From an uncultured Eubacteriales bacterium (lineage in GTDB: Bacteria > Bacillota > Clostridia > Christensenellales > CAG-138), in assembly GCA_900543475.1 (NCBI GenBank), contig UQRU01000121.1, positions 1-6,215 on the forward strand: a stretch of DNA of 6,215 nucleotides, in the 5' to 3' direction. The first letter of the stretch is position 1. Every line of letters starts with the position of its first letter. Position numbers and translations under genes: made by a program. Positions 1 through 6,118 of this stretch are shown here, piece by piece. A model generated the notes under the pieces. The model did not search any database, was not told the DNA's origin, and was given only the letters and a program-made list of their open reading frames with translations.

Positions 1-74
1 TGGCCGCGCCGTAGGCGCAAGGGAGCTATGAAAACCTCGAAAAAGTGGCGCAAGCCACTTTTTCGACAGCCAAA
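1..74 (+). repeat. Left arm of a perfect 74-bp inverted repeat
   Basis: Bases 1-74 are the exact reverse complement of 6142-6215; identity stops at 75 (G) against 6141 (T on the + strand). The arm contains two internal palindromes: GCGCC-GTA-GGCGC at 6-18 and a 12-bp-stem hairpin at 38-65. It lies downstream of the leftward lipoprotein gene and is read through by that transcript. Because the window begins at the repeat, its true outer limit and any flanking target duplication cannot be seen. No recombinase gene lies between the arms. A dispersed intergenic repeat with terminator function is the more conservative reading; the end of a mobile unit is possible. Confidence 0.95.
38..65 (-). terminator. 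Bidirectional-type intrinsic terminator hairpin in left repeat arm
   Basis: CGAAAAAGTGGC (38-49) pairs perfectly with GCCACTTTTTCG (54-65) around a four-base loop: GCAA on the + strand, TTGC on the - strand. The A5 and T5 tracts sit inside the stem, so either transcript would end in a U-run. It is the first U-tract hairpin met by transcription leaving the lipoprotein gene, so it is the likely terminator of that gene. An identical copy lies at 6151-6178. Confidence 0.75.
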
Positions 75-157
75 GGCAGCGGACGTTACATCCGCTGCCT
101 TTGGCCCGCCTTGGGCTTTTGCATAAGCCAAGGCGGCGAATTCATACTTCGCCGCCT
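69..157 (-). repeat. Chain of three overlapping palindromes downstream of the lipoprotein gene
   Basis: Three stems are visible. P1: 69-83 pairs with 91-105 (15 bp, 7-base loop). P2: 106-114 plus 116-118 pairs with 125-136 (12 bp with one bulged G at 115). P3: 131-140 pairs with 148-157 (10 bp, 7-base loop). P2 and P3 share 131-136, so they cannot form together. In the leftward transcript the order is P3, P2, P1, then the T-tract hairpin at 38-65. None of P1-P3 is followed by a good U-run, so they look like 3'-UTR structure or part of a larger composite repeat, not separate terminators. Confidence 0.7.
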
Positions 158-208
158 CCAGGTATGGCTTGTTTCTATGCCGGTTGGGCCGGCAGGTTGG
201 CTGGGGGC

Positions 209-826
209 TTAGTCGTCGATGCCGAACCGGTATTCCAGATCGTCTTCCGCCCAATCCAGATCATCCTCCAGCTTTTCCAGCTCCCGCTCCAGATCCTTGA
301 GTTCCGTGCGGCTCAGCAGGCCCTGCCGGTAATCGTGCTCCGCCTCGTCCTCGCAACGATCCAGCTGATCCTCCATATCGCTCAGCTCCCGGTCCATGGC
401 CCGGTAGGTGTCATAGTTGGCGCTGGCGTCATTGCCGGGGGTGGTTGCTTTGGCCTTTTCCACCAGGGCGGCGGTGCTGGCTTGCAGGGACGCTAAGTCA
501 TAATCGTCCATGGTCTTGGTGGTGCCGGCGGACTGGGAAGTGGAAGCAGCCGGCTCCGCCGCAGTAGGGGCGGAAGTGGGGGAAACGGCTGCGGACGCCT
601 CGTCCTGAACGGCGGGGGCAGCGGTGTTGGCGTCATCGCTGGGCTGGGCGGCCGGATCGGCGGCAGCGGTGTCCAGCTGAGATTGCAGATCCGCAATTTC
701 CTGCTCCATTTGGGCCAGCTGGGCTTCTAGGGCGGCGGTATCCGTATTGGACTGGGCGGCGGGAGCCGCGCAGGCAGCGGTCAGCAGCATGGTGGCGCCA
801 AGGGCGATCAAGAGGAATTTTTTCAT
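209..826 (-). CDS. Acidic coiled-coil lipoprotein of unknown function
   Basis: The 205-residue product starts with a lipoprotein signal peptide (MKK, a hydrophobic stretch to about residue 15, then LTAAC with the lipidated Cys at 19), so it should be anchored on the outer face of the membrane. Residues 31-56 form a heptad-like helix (LEAQLAQMEQEIADLQSQL). Residues 57-105 are a low-complexity Ala/Ser/Thr/Pro linker. Residues 139-199 are a very acidic predicted helix or coiled coil with a lone Cys at 158, ending in RFGIDD. I recognise no enzymatic domain. The start has a good ribosome site, AAGGAG (complement of 837-842), 10 bases upstream. The gene is divergent from a two-component operon and probably shares its control region, which suggests a target or accessory of that system (inference). 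Termination probably occurs at 38-65. Confidence 0.9.
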   Translation of the reverse strand: MKKFLLIALGATMLLTAACAAPAAQSNTDTAALEAQLAQMEQEIADLQSQLDTAAADPAAQPSDDANTAAPAVQDEASAAVSPTSAPTAAEPAASTSQSAGTTKTMDDYDLASLQASTAALVEKAKATTPGNDASANYDTYRAMDRELSDMEDQLDRCEDEAEHDYRQGLLSRTELKDLERELEKLEDDLDWAEDDLEYRFGIDD

Positions 827-885
827 GGTTTTAGTTCTCCTTTTCTAAATTCTGGATGGTTTGTTTTTGTTTGGTTGTTTGGGTT

Positions 886-915
886 CTTATATCCGTCTGT
901 GGGCGGCTGGGTTAA
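886..915 (-). promoter_or_regulatory. Candidate promoter of the lipoprotein gene
   Basis: On the - strand, TTAACC (complement of 910-915) and TATAAG (complement of 886-891) are separated by 18 bases. This would start transcription about 50 bases before the ATG. The -35 overlaps a 10-base palindrome, TAAAGCTTTA (913-922). The match is moderate. A promoter driven from the box at 1054-1070 with TATCCT (complement of 1038-1043) is an alternative. Confidence 0.3.
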
Positions 916-942
916 AGCTTTAGCCGGTTTAGACGGGATGCT

Positions 943-972
943 CCAGGGCCGGCGGGCGCGCGCCCCGCCTGG
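943..972. other. GC-rich hairpin in the lipoprotein upstream region
   Basis: CCAGG (943-947) pairs with CCTGG (968-972) around an inner perfect palindrome, GGGCGCGCGCCC (954-965). There is no T-tract on either side, so it is not a normal terminator. If the lipoprotein transcript starts near 1030, it would lie in a long structured leader; otherwise it may be a protein-binding site or a spacer. Confidence 0.35.
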
Positions 973-984
973 CTCGCTGGGAAT

Positions 985-1001
985 TTGCAGTGGCATTTCA
1001 T
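985..1001 (+). promoter_or_regulatory. Possible degenerate regulator box
   Basis: TTGCAG (985-990) and TTTCAT (996-1001) are 11 bases apart, matching the TTTCAT-N5-TTTCAT boxes at 4/6 and 6/6 positions. The half-site TTTCATGT (996-1003) is also the exact inverse of ACATGAAA (1063-1070). It may be a weak third site, but one degenerate half-site makes it uncertain. Confidence 0.25.
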
Positions 1002-1037
1002 GTCCGTAGGTCCTTTCTCGTTTGCTTCGATGGCGTT

Positions 1038-1070
1038 AGGATAAACCGCAAAAATGAAATGAACATGAAA
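1038..1070 (-). promoter_or_regulatory. Direct-repeat operator facing the lipoprotein gene, with possible -10
   Basis: ATGAAA at 1054-1059 and 1065-1070 gives, on the - strand, TTTCAT-N5-TTTCAT with an 11-base period. Both half-sites are identical to those in the regulator promoter. On the - strand, TATCCT (complement of 1038-1043) begins 10 bases after the box. That resembles the spacing of activator boxes that replace the -35 in OmpR/PhoB-family promoters. The box itself is seen directly; its binding by the adjacent regulator and use of this -10 are inferred. Confidence 0.45.
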
Positions 1071-1227
1071 GCGCAAAAATTTTTTTGAGATTTATTTTTT
1101 GGCAATGGGCGTATTTTTTATAATTTATATAGGAAAAGAATGGCGCATCCCGGCTTTTGCATCGGGAAGATGCAGCGGGGTTTGCCCAAGATCCAAACAA
1201 TGGGAACCCTTATCAAAAAAAGCCCCT

Positions 1228-1244
1228 TTTCATCTTGGTTTCAT
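1228..1244 (+). promoter_or_regulatory. Direct-repeat operator at the response regulator promoter
   Basis: TTTCAT (1228-1233), five bases, TTTCAT (1239-1244). The 11-base period places the half-sites on the same face of the helix, as is usual for tandem OmpR-family binding. It overlaps the -35 region of the promoter upstream of the regulator, suggesting autoregulation. An inverted copy of the same box lies at 1054-1070. Confidence 0.5.
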
Positions 1245-1264
1245 ATAGGGCTGTATACTATAAT
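1235..1264 (+). promoter_or_regulatory. Promoter of the two-component operon
   Basis: A perfect -10 TATAAT (1259-1264) lies 18 bases after a weak -35, TTGGTT (1235-1240). The start should fall near 1271, giving a leader of about 26 bases. The poor -35 coincides with the direct-repeat box, consistent with regulator-assisted initiation. The leader contains AAAGGA (1279-1284) and a closer GGGAG (1288-1292) before the ATG at 1297. Confidence 0.6.
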
Positions 1265-1296
1265 AGCAGTAGAAAAAGAAAGGACGTGGGAGCGCC

Positions 1297-1971
1297 ATGC
1301 GGATCCTGATCGTAGAGGATGACAAAAGCCTGAATGAGGCCTTATATAAGCTATTGACCAACGAGCATTATGGGGTGGACCGGTGTTATGACGGGCTGGA
1401 TGCAAAGCATCATATTTCCGTGACGCCCTATGACGCGGTGGTGCTGGATATCATGCTTCCCAAGCTGGACGGCTTGACCCTTTTGCAGCAGCTGCGCCAG
1501 GAGGGGAACGGGGTGCCGGTGCTGCTGCTGACCGCCCGGGACAGCGTGGAGGACCGGGTGAAGGGCTTGGACGCAGGGGCGAATGATTATCTGGTCAAGC
1601 CCTTTGCCGGCGCAGAGCTGTTGGCCCGGATCCGGGTGCTGATCCGCCAGCAGAGCAAGAGCCTGACCAACCGGCTCCAGGTGGGGGACTTGGTGATGGA
1701 TGTAACCCAGCGGCAGGTATTTCGAGGGGGAAAGGAACTGTTTTTATCCGGCCGGGAATACGCCATTTTGGAGTATCTAATGCGCAACCAAGGGATCGTC
1801 CTTTCCCGTCAGCGGATCGAGGACCATATATGGAATTACGATTATGAAGGCGGCTCCAACGTGGTGGACGTGTACATCCGCAAGCTGCGCAAGCTGGTGG
1901 ATGAAGGGCAGGAGAAGAAGCTGATCCACACGGTGCGGAACGTGGGATATGTGATAAGGGAGCAGCCATGA
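1297..1971 (+). CDS. OmpR/PhoB-family response regulator
   Basis: A full-length 224-residue cytoplasmic transcription factor. The N-terminal receiver (about 1-118) shows the acidic pocket E7/D8/D9, phospho-acceptor D51 in VVLDIMLPKLDG, the switch Thr79 in LLLTARD and Lys101 in LVKPF. The C-terminal winged helix (about 125-221) has the family pattern LSGREYAILEYL, the recognition helix around SNVVDVYIRKLRKL, and the closing IHTVRNVGYVI wing. It should be phosphorylated by the kinase encoded next and then bind tandem direct repeats. Such repeats exist at 1228-1244 and 1054-1070. Translation is coupled to the kinase through an ATGA overlap. The exact subfamily and regulon cannot be named from sequence alone. 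Confidence 0.97.
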   Translation: MRILIVEDDKSLNEALYKLLTNEHYGVDRCYDGLDAKHHISVTPYDAVVLDIMLPKLDGLTLLQQLRQEGNGVPVLLLTARDSVEDRVKGLDAGANDYLVKPFAGAELLARIRVLIRQQSKSLTNRLQVGDLVMDVTQRQVFRGGKELFLSGREYAILEYLMRNQGIVLSRQRIEDHIWNYDYEGGSNVVDVYIRKLRKLVDEGQEKKLIHTVRNVGYVIREQP

Positions 1972-3332
1972 AGCGTTTGAGCGTCAAGCAGCGGGTATTG
2001 GTTTGGTCGGCGGCGGTGCTGGTGGCGATGGCGGTGCTGGTGTTTTTATTGCTCCAGGGCAGCATCAAAAAGCAGGCGGACGATTATGTGCGCACCACCC
2101 TGCGCCGGGCTGCGGAAGCGGCCATGGACGAGATCGAGCTGGATCATGGGGAACTGGATCTGGACGACGACCTGGACGATATCGATTACGCAAAGGTTAC
2201 CATAATGGACGCCAGCGGCCGGATCACCCTTTACGGCCGGGTGCCGGATTTTGACGCGCCCTTGGAGGCGGGCGCCATGCGCCGGGTGGAGGGGGACGGC
2301 GGGAGCATTTGGTATGTATACGATGTGTTCCACACCCTGTCCCCTCAGGTACAGGTATGGGTCCGTACCAGTATGAATTTGGATTCCATTACCAGCATGG
2401 AGGATTATTCCACCAATATATTCCTATGGATGGTGGTGCCGTTGATCCTGGTGGGCGTATTGGGCGGCTATGTGGTGACCCGGCGTGCCTTCCGCCCCAT
2501 TGGCCGGATGGCGGAGACCGCCACCAACATCGTGGATGGGTCGGACCTGTCCCGGCGCCTGGATATACAGGGAAACGATGAGTTTGCAAAGCTATCCCGT
2601 GCCTTTGACGGCATGCTGGAACGGCTGGAACGGGCCTTTGAGCAGGAAAAGCGCTTTACTTCCGACGTATCCCACGAGCTGCGTACCCCCCTGACGGTGA
2701 TCCGCACCCAATGCGAGTTGGCCTTGCAGGAATCGGACCCCCAGGAACAACGCCGGTCCTTATTATCCATCCAGGCCCAGGCGGAAAAGCTCAGCTATAT
2801 GGTTAAGGAGCTATTGACCCTTTCCCGTATGGATGCAAACACCCAACCCATCCAGATGGAGCAGGTGGATCTGGGGGCCACCTTGGAGCTGGTGGCGGAG
2901 AGCCTAGCCACCGCGGCTCGGGCCAAGGGCATTACCCTGCATCCGAAAGCAGAGCCTGGCTGCGTCCTAGAGGCGGACGAAATGCTCATGATGCGGATGC
3001 TGATCAATCTTACGTCCAATGCCATCCAGTTTGGCCGCCCAGGGGGGAACGTGTGGATGGAGCTGCGCCACAGGGAAGAGTGGCTGGATTGCAAGATCCG
3101 GGACGATGGCATCGGCATGACCCAGGCGCAGCTGCCCCATATATGGGAACGGTTTTGGCAAGCAGACCCTGCCCGGGCTGGGGAAGATGGCAGCAGCGGG
3201 TTGGGCCTGTCCATGGTGGCCTGGATCATTCAAACCCATCACGGCCAGGTGCAGGTGCAAAGCGAATGGGGTGGCGGTACGGAATTTTGGATTCAGCTGC
3301 CAATCCACCAGACAGCCCAGGGGGAAGCTTAA
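1968..3332 (+). CDS. HAMP/HisKA sensor histidine kinase with acidic sensor region
   Basis: A 454-residue membrane kinase, the partner of the preceding regulator. TM1 is about 10-30, an extracytoplasmic segment of about 120 residues follows, TM2 is about 152-170 and HAMP about 171-224. The dimerisation/phospho-acceptor helix carries H236 in SHELRTPL. The ATPase domain has an N box at 347-352 (NLTSNA), a G1 box at 379-383 (DDGIG), an F box around 392-397 (IWERFW) and a G2 box at 408-414 (GSSGLGL). All catalytic boxes look intact. The sensor contains a dense acidic patch at 57-73 (ELDHGELDLDDDLDDID), reminiscent of cation- or cationic-peptide-sensing patches such as that of PhoQ; that role is inference. 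AAGGGAG (1956-1962) inside the regulator gene serves as its ribosome site. Confidence 0.97.
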   Translation: MKRLSVKQRVLVWSAAVLVAMAVLVFLLLQGSIKKQADDYVRTTLRRAAEAAMDEIELDHGELDLDDDLDDIDYAKVTIMDASGRITLYGRVPDFDAPLEAGAMRRVEGDGGSIWYVYDVFHTLSPQVQVWVRTSMNLDSITSMEDYSTNIFLWMVVPLILVGVLGGYVVTRRAFRPIGRMAETATNIVDGSDLSRRLDIQGNDEFAKLSRAFDGMLERLERAFEQEKRFTSDVSHELRTPLTVIRTQCELALQESDPQEQRRSLLSIQAQAEKLSYMVKELLTLSRMDANTQPIQMEQVDLGATLELVAESLATAARAKGITLHPKAEPGCVLEADEMLMMRMLINLTSNAIQFGRPGGNVWMELRHREEWLDCKIRDDGIGMTQAQLPHIWERFWQADPARAGEDGSSGLGLSMVAWIIQTHHGQVQVQSEWGGGTEFWIQLPIHQTAQGEA

Positions 3333-3344
3333 CAAAAATAAATG

Positions 3345-3373
3345 TTTTCTTTTGGTGGGCGATTCGATATAAT
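3345..3373 (+). promoter_or_regulatory. Candidate promoter of the acyltransferase-symporter operon
   Basis: A perfect TATAAT (3368-3373) is preceded, 17 bases upstream, by a weak -35 TTTTCT (3345-3350). It lies just after the kinase stop, so the next two genes can be transcribed independently. No TTTCAT-N5-TTTCAT box is present here. I also see no strong terminator between the kinase and this promoter, so read-through is possible. Confidence 0.5.
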
Positions 3374-3376
3374 ACT

Positions 3377-3430
3377 AATGCCGATTATGGCGAAAATTCC
3401 CGGCATTTTGGTTGATTTAAGAGGATGCCG
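3377..3430 (+). promoter_or_regulatory. Alternative-pairing leader before the acyltransferase gene
   Basis: CGGCAT (3401-3406) can pair with ATGCCG upstream (3378-3383; 7 bp when A3377-T3407 is included) or with ATGCCG downstream (3425-3430; 6 bp). The two hairpins exclude each other. The first is followed by only a short TTT. If transcription starts at about 3380, the upstream copy is incomplete in that transcript but complete in read-through from the kinase gene. The stems are short and this may be chance. Confidence 0.25.
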
Positions 3431-3467
3431 CTGGATTTTGTCTGCTGAATGATGAGGAAGATTGCCC

Positions 3468-4634
3468 ATGGGAACACACAAACCAAAACTCAACCGTTTT
3501 CAAAAAGGCCTGTATGGCTTTCTATATGCAACCGTTGCGCCGATTTATCGGCGCATCATTCATTACACCCCACAGGACCTTTCCCAGGCGCAGCCGCCTT
3601 ATCTGGTGCTGGCCAACCATAATCTTACCCTGGACCCGGTGGCGGTGGCCTGCGCTTTTAAGCAGCCCATGTGCTTTGTGGCCAGCGACCATTTACAGCG
3701 GCTAGGATTCCTTACCTGGCTGTTGGACGCCTGCTTTGGCATCATATCCAGGCGCAAGGGCACCGTGGCTTATACCACCGCCCTGGAGATCCTCCGTACC
3801 CTTCGGCAGGGGGATAGCGTATGCCTGTTCGCAGAGGGGAATCGCTCCTTTACCGGCAAAACCATGCCTATCTTGCCCTCCACCGGCGCCTTGGCGAAAA
3901 AAGCCGGCGTGCCGGTATATACCTATAAGATCGAAGGGGCTTATTTTGCCCATCCCCGTTGGGCGAAATATTTGCGCCGGGGCAAGGTGACGGGGCATCT
4001 GGTAAACAAATATACCCCGGAACAGCTTAAGGAAATGCCGGTGGATGCTGTGAACGCCCATATTCTAAAGGATCTGGGGGAGGATGCCCATGCCCGCCAG
4101 GCGGCCAATCCCATACGGTACCGGGGAAAGCGCCGGGCGGAATTTTTGGAGACCATCCTATTTATGTGTCCCTGTTGTAAGAAAATCGGCGGCCTAAAGA
4201 GCCAGGGGAATACATTGTCTTGCACCTGCGGCGCCCGGATGACCTATACGGAGTATGGCCGCCTGGAAGGAGACGGCCCCTTCTCCACCGAAGAGGAATG
4301 GGACCGGTGGCAGGAGGCGGAGCTTCGGAAAATGGCGGCTGAAGCGGGAGAGACGCCCATCTTCCAGGATGCGTCCGTCACCCTGACCCAGCTGGATAAT
4401 AAAAACCAGGTGATCTATCAGCATACAGGCCCCGCCAGCTTCAGCGCCACCACCCTATATGTGGGCGGACGCGCCTTGCCGGCGGCGGATATTTCGGACA
4501 TGAGCATCTATGGCCGGAACACCATCGTATGTACATGCGGGGACGATTACTATGAAGTAAAGGGCGATAAGACCTTTTGCGGCCGGAAATATGATCAGCT
4601 GTACCGGATCTTACGGGAAGATCCGCAGCCTTAG
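3468..4634 (+). CDS. PlsC-like lysophospholipid acyltransferase with zinc-ribbon-like extension
   Basis: A 388-residue protein. Residues about 40-200 form a glycerolipid acyltransferase domain: motif I H51-x4-D56 (NHNLTLD), motif II near 91-98 (GIISRRKG), motif III at 121-127 (FAEGNRS, a variant of FPEGTRS) and motif IV near 148-150 (VPV). The family transfers an acyl group to lysophosphatidate or a related lysolipid at the membrane; the substrate here is not proven. After this, C234-x2-C237 and C252-x-C254 look like a zinc ribbon. A further region of about 130 residues follows that I do not recognise and that contains another CTCG (355-358). Typical PlsC proteins are near 200-250 residues, so this is a multi-domain form. 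ATG 3468 is chosen because GAGGAAG (3454-3460) lies seven bases upstream; a TTG at 3462 would be too close. The symporter gene follows after 35 bases. Confidence 0.88.
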   Translation: MGTHKPKLNRFQKGLYGFLYATVAPIYRRIIHYTPQDLSQAQPPYLVLANHNLTLDPVAVACAFKQPMCFVASDHLQRLGFLTWLLDACFGIISRRKGTVAYTTALEILRTLRQGDSVCLFAEGNRSFTGKTMPILPSTGALAKKAGVPVYTYKIEGAYFAHPRWAKYLRRGKVTGHLVNKYTPEQLKEMPVDAVNAHILKDLGEDAHARQAANPIRYRGKRRAEFLETILFMCPCCKKIGGLKSQGNTLSCTCGARMTYTEYGRLEGDGPFSTEEEWDRWQEAELRKMAAEAGETPIFQDASVTLTQLDNKNQVIYQHTGPASFSATTLYVGGRALPAADISDMSIYGRNTIVCTCGDDYYEVKGDKTFCGRKYDQLYRILREDPQP

Positions 4635-4669
4635 CCATGGGACCGGTTGGATAAATAGGAGGTGGATTC

Positions 4670-6088
4670 ATGACAAGCGAAGTGCAATTTTGGGATGGGC
4701 AGATCTGGGAGCTGATGATTGCCCTGGGCTTTCTTTTTGCGGCCATGCTGCTGGGCAACGTGCTGCGGCGTAAGATCAGCCTGATCAACCGTTCCTTGAT
4801 CCCCAGCGCGGTGATCGGCGGCTTTTTGATGCTGCTGGTGGTGGGGCTTTATTCGGGGATCACTGGAAAGGCCCTGTTTAAGACCGCCACGTTGGAAGCC
4901 ATTACCTACCATGGCTTGGGCCTGGGCCTGGTGGCCCTCTCCTTCCGGACCGGGAAAAAGGAGTCCGGCAAGGAGCGAAACCGGGATATTTTCAATTCCG
5001 GCGTCACCACGGTAGCCACTTACCTGCTTCAGGCTGTGATGGGCTTGGGCATTACCCTGTGCTTGCACTATGTGCTGGGCAACTGGGCTGCAGCGGGCAT
5101 CCTACTGCCCATGGGCTTTGGCCAGGGACCGGGCCAGGCCTTTAACTGGGGCGTGATCTACCAGACCGCAACGGATTATCCTGCCTTCCAAAATGGGGCC
5201 AGTTTCGGCCTTTCCGTGGCGGCTTTGGGCTTTGTGGCCTCCAGCATCGGCGGGGTGATCTACCTGCAATCCATGCGGAAAAAGGGATTGATAAAGGTCC
5301 AAGGCGTAAACCTGGATGAAGCGGAGGATATTTCCGTGGATATGGTGAGCCAGAAAGGGGAGATCCCCATTGCCGAATCCCTGGATAAGCTTACGGTGCA
5401 GTTTGGCTTGGTATTTACCGCCTATATGCTGGGCTACGGGTTGATGTGGTTGATATCCCTGGGACTGGATTCCTTGGGCGGCTTTTTCGAGGGTACGGTC
5501 AAGCCTTTGATCTGGGGCTTTAACTTCCTATTTGGCATGCTGTTTGCCGCCGTGATCAAAGCCATGATGCGGGGGCTGAAAAAGGCAGGCTATATGAACC
5601 GGGAATATACCAATAACTTTATGCTGAACCGGATCTCCGGTCTCACCTTCGACCTGATGGTGGTGACCTCCATTGCAGCCATCAACCTTTCCGCCTTCCT
5701 GCATAAGGAGTTTATCATCCCCTTGCTCCTGATCTGCATCGCGGGTACGGCGGGGACCTATTGGTTCGTGCGGTGGATCTGCCGGCAGCTGTTCAGCAAA
5801 TATGAAGGGGAGCAGTTCTTGGCCATGTACGGCATGCTTACAGGTACCGCCAGCACGGGCCTGATCCTGCTGCGCCAGGCGGACCCCCAATACAAGACCC
5901 CTGCCTCCGGCAACCTGGTGTATCAAAACCTATGGGCCATCGTATTTGGGTTCCCCATGCTGTTGCTCATGGGGGTGGTGGCCCAGAGCCTTACCATGTC
6001 CTGGATCACCCTGGGCCTGGTGACCTTGCTGTTGGCGGTTATGCTGGTGATCTTGTTCCGCAGCAAGCTCTTTAAGAAAAAAGCATAA
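4670..6088 (+). CDS. Na+/glutamate symporter family (ESS/GltS-like) protein
   Basis: A 472-residue polytopic membrane protein with about 12 hydrophobic segments (for example 13-31, 42-62, 112-134, 178-199, 242-266, 280-300, 347-369, 419-442, 445-464). Two Gly-rich motifs in equivalent positions of the two halves, GFGQGPGQA (149-157) and GTASTG (392-397), fit the paired re-entrant loops of ESS-family sodium:glutamate symporters. It is longer than E. coli GltS (about 400 residues). Part of the excess is a hydrophilic central loop at about 200-240 that includes an acidic stretch. Substrate specificity is inferred from the family only. AGGAGGTG (4657-4664) is a very strong ribosome site five bases before the ATG. 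It is co-directional with the acyltransferase and probably co-transcribed. A strong terminator follows. Confidence 0.88.
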   Translation: MTSEVQFWDGQIWELMIALGFLFAAMLLGNVLRRKISLINRSLIPSAVIGGFLMLLVVGLYSGITGKALFKTATLEAITYHGLGLGLVALSFRTGKKESGKERNRDIFNSGVTTVATYLLQAVMGLGITLCLHYVLGNWAAAGILLPMGFGQGPGQAFNWGVIYQTATDYPAFQNGASFGLSVAALGFVASSIGGVIYLQSMRKKGLIKVQGVNLDEAEDISVDMVSQKGEIPIAESLDKLTVQFGLVFTAYMLGYGLMWLISLGLDSLGGFFEGTVKPLIWGFNFLFGMLFAAVIKAMMRGLKKAGYMNREYTNNFMLNRISGLTFDLMVVTSIAAINLSAFLHKEFIIPLLLICIAGTAGTYWFVRWICRQLFSKYEGEQFLAMYGMLTGTASTGLILLRQADPQYKTPASGNLVYQNLWAIVFGFPMLLLMGVVAQSLTMSWITLGLVTLLLAVMLVILFRSKLFKKKA

Positions 6089-6118
6089 GGAAACGGGTGG
6101 ATATGCCCGATAGCTGGA

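Larger units (their letters stand above)
827..1296. other. 470-bp divergent intergenic control region
   Basis: I see no convincing gene here. The region separates the leftward lipoprotein gene from the rightward two-component operon. Its left part (827-972) holds the lipoprotein leader, including a 29-base A/C-only stretch of the transcript and a GC-rich hairpin. The right part (about 1050-1290) is AT-rich and holds the regulator promoter and direct-repeat boxes. Individual elements are listed separately. Confidence 0.8.

Noticed and set aside
69..157. CRISPR array or tRNA-like structure in the palindrome cluster
   Set aside because: The stems differ in sequence, there are no regularly spaced direct repeats, and no cloverleaf or anticodon arm can be drawn.
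101..496. 131-codon + strand frame opposite the lipoprotein gene
   Set aside because: It starts inside the palindrome chain without a good ribosome site and is antisense to a gene with a clear signal peptide and ribosome site; an artefact of GC-rich antisense coding.
1085..1124. TTGAGA (1085-1090) and TATAAT (1119-1124) as an upstream promoter
   Set aside because: The spacing is 28 bases, far too long, and no better -35 lies at 16-18 bases; the AT-rich tract makes a chance TATAAT likely.
1140..1322. 60-codon + strand frame starting just after an AGGA in the intergenic region
   Set aside because: It runs over the regulator promoter and into the regulator gene in another frame, has no recognisable domain, and its composition is that of the intergenic DNA.
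3462..3467. TTG at 3462 as the acyltransferase start
   Set aside because: Only one base separates it from the ribosome site GAGGAAG; ATG 3468 has a normal seven-base spacing.
4631..5068. Antisense frame of 145 codons under the symporter gene
   Set aside because: It mirrors a strongly supported membrane-protein gene and lacks its own ribosome site or domain; the same applies to the other long antisense frames under the kinase, acyltransferase and symporter.
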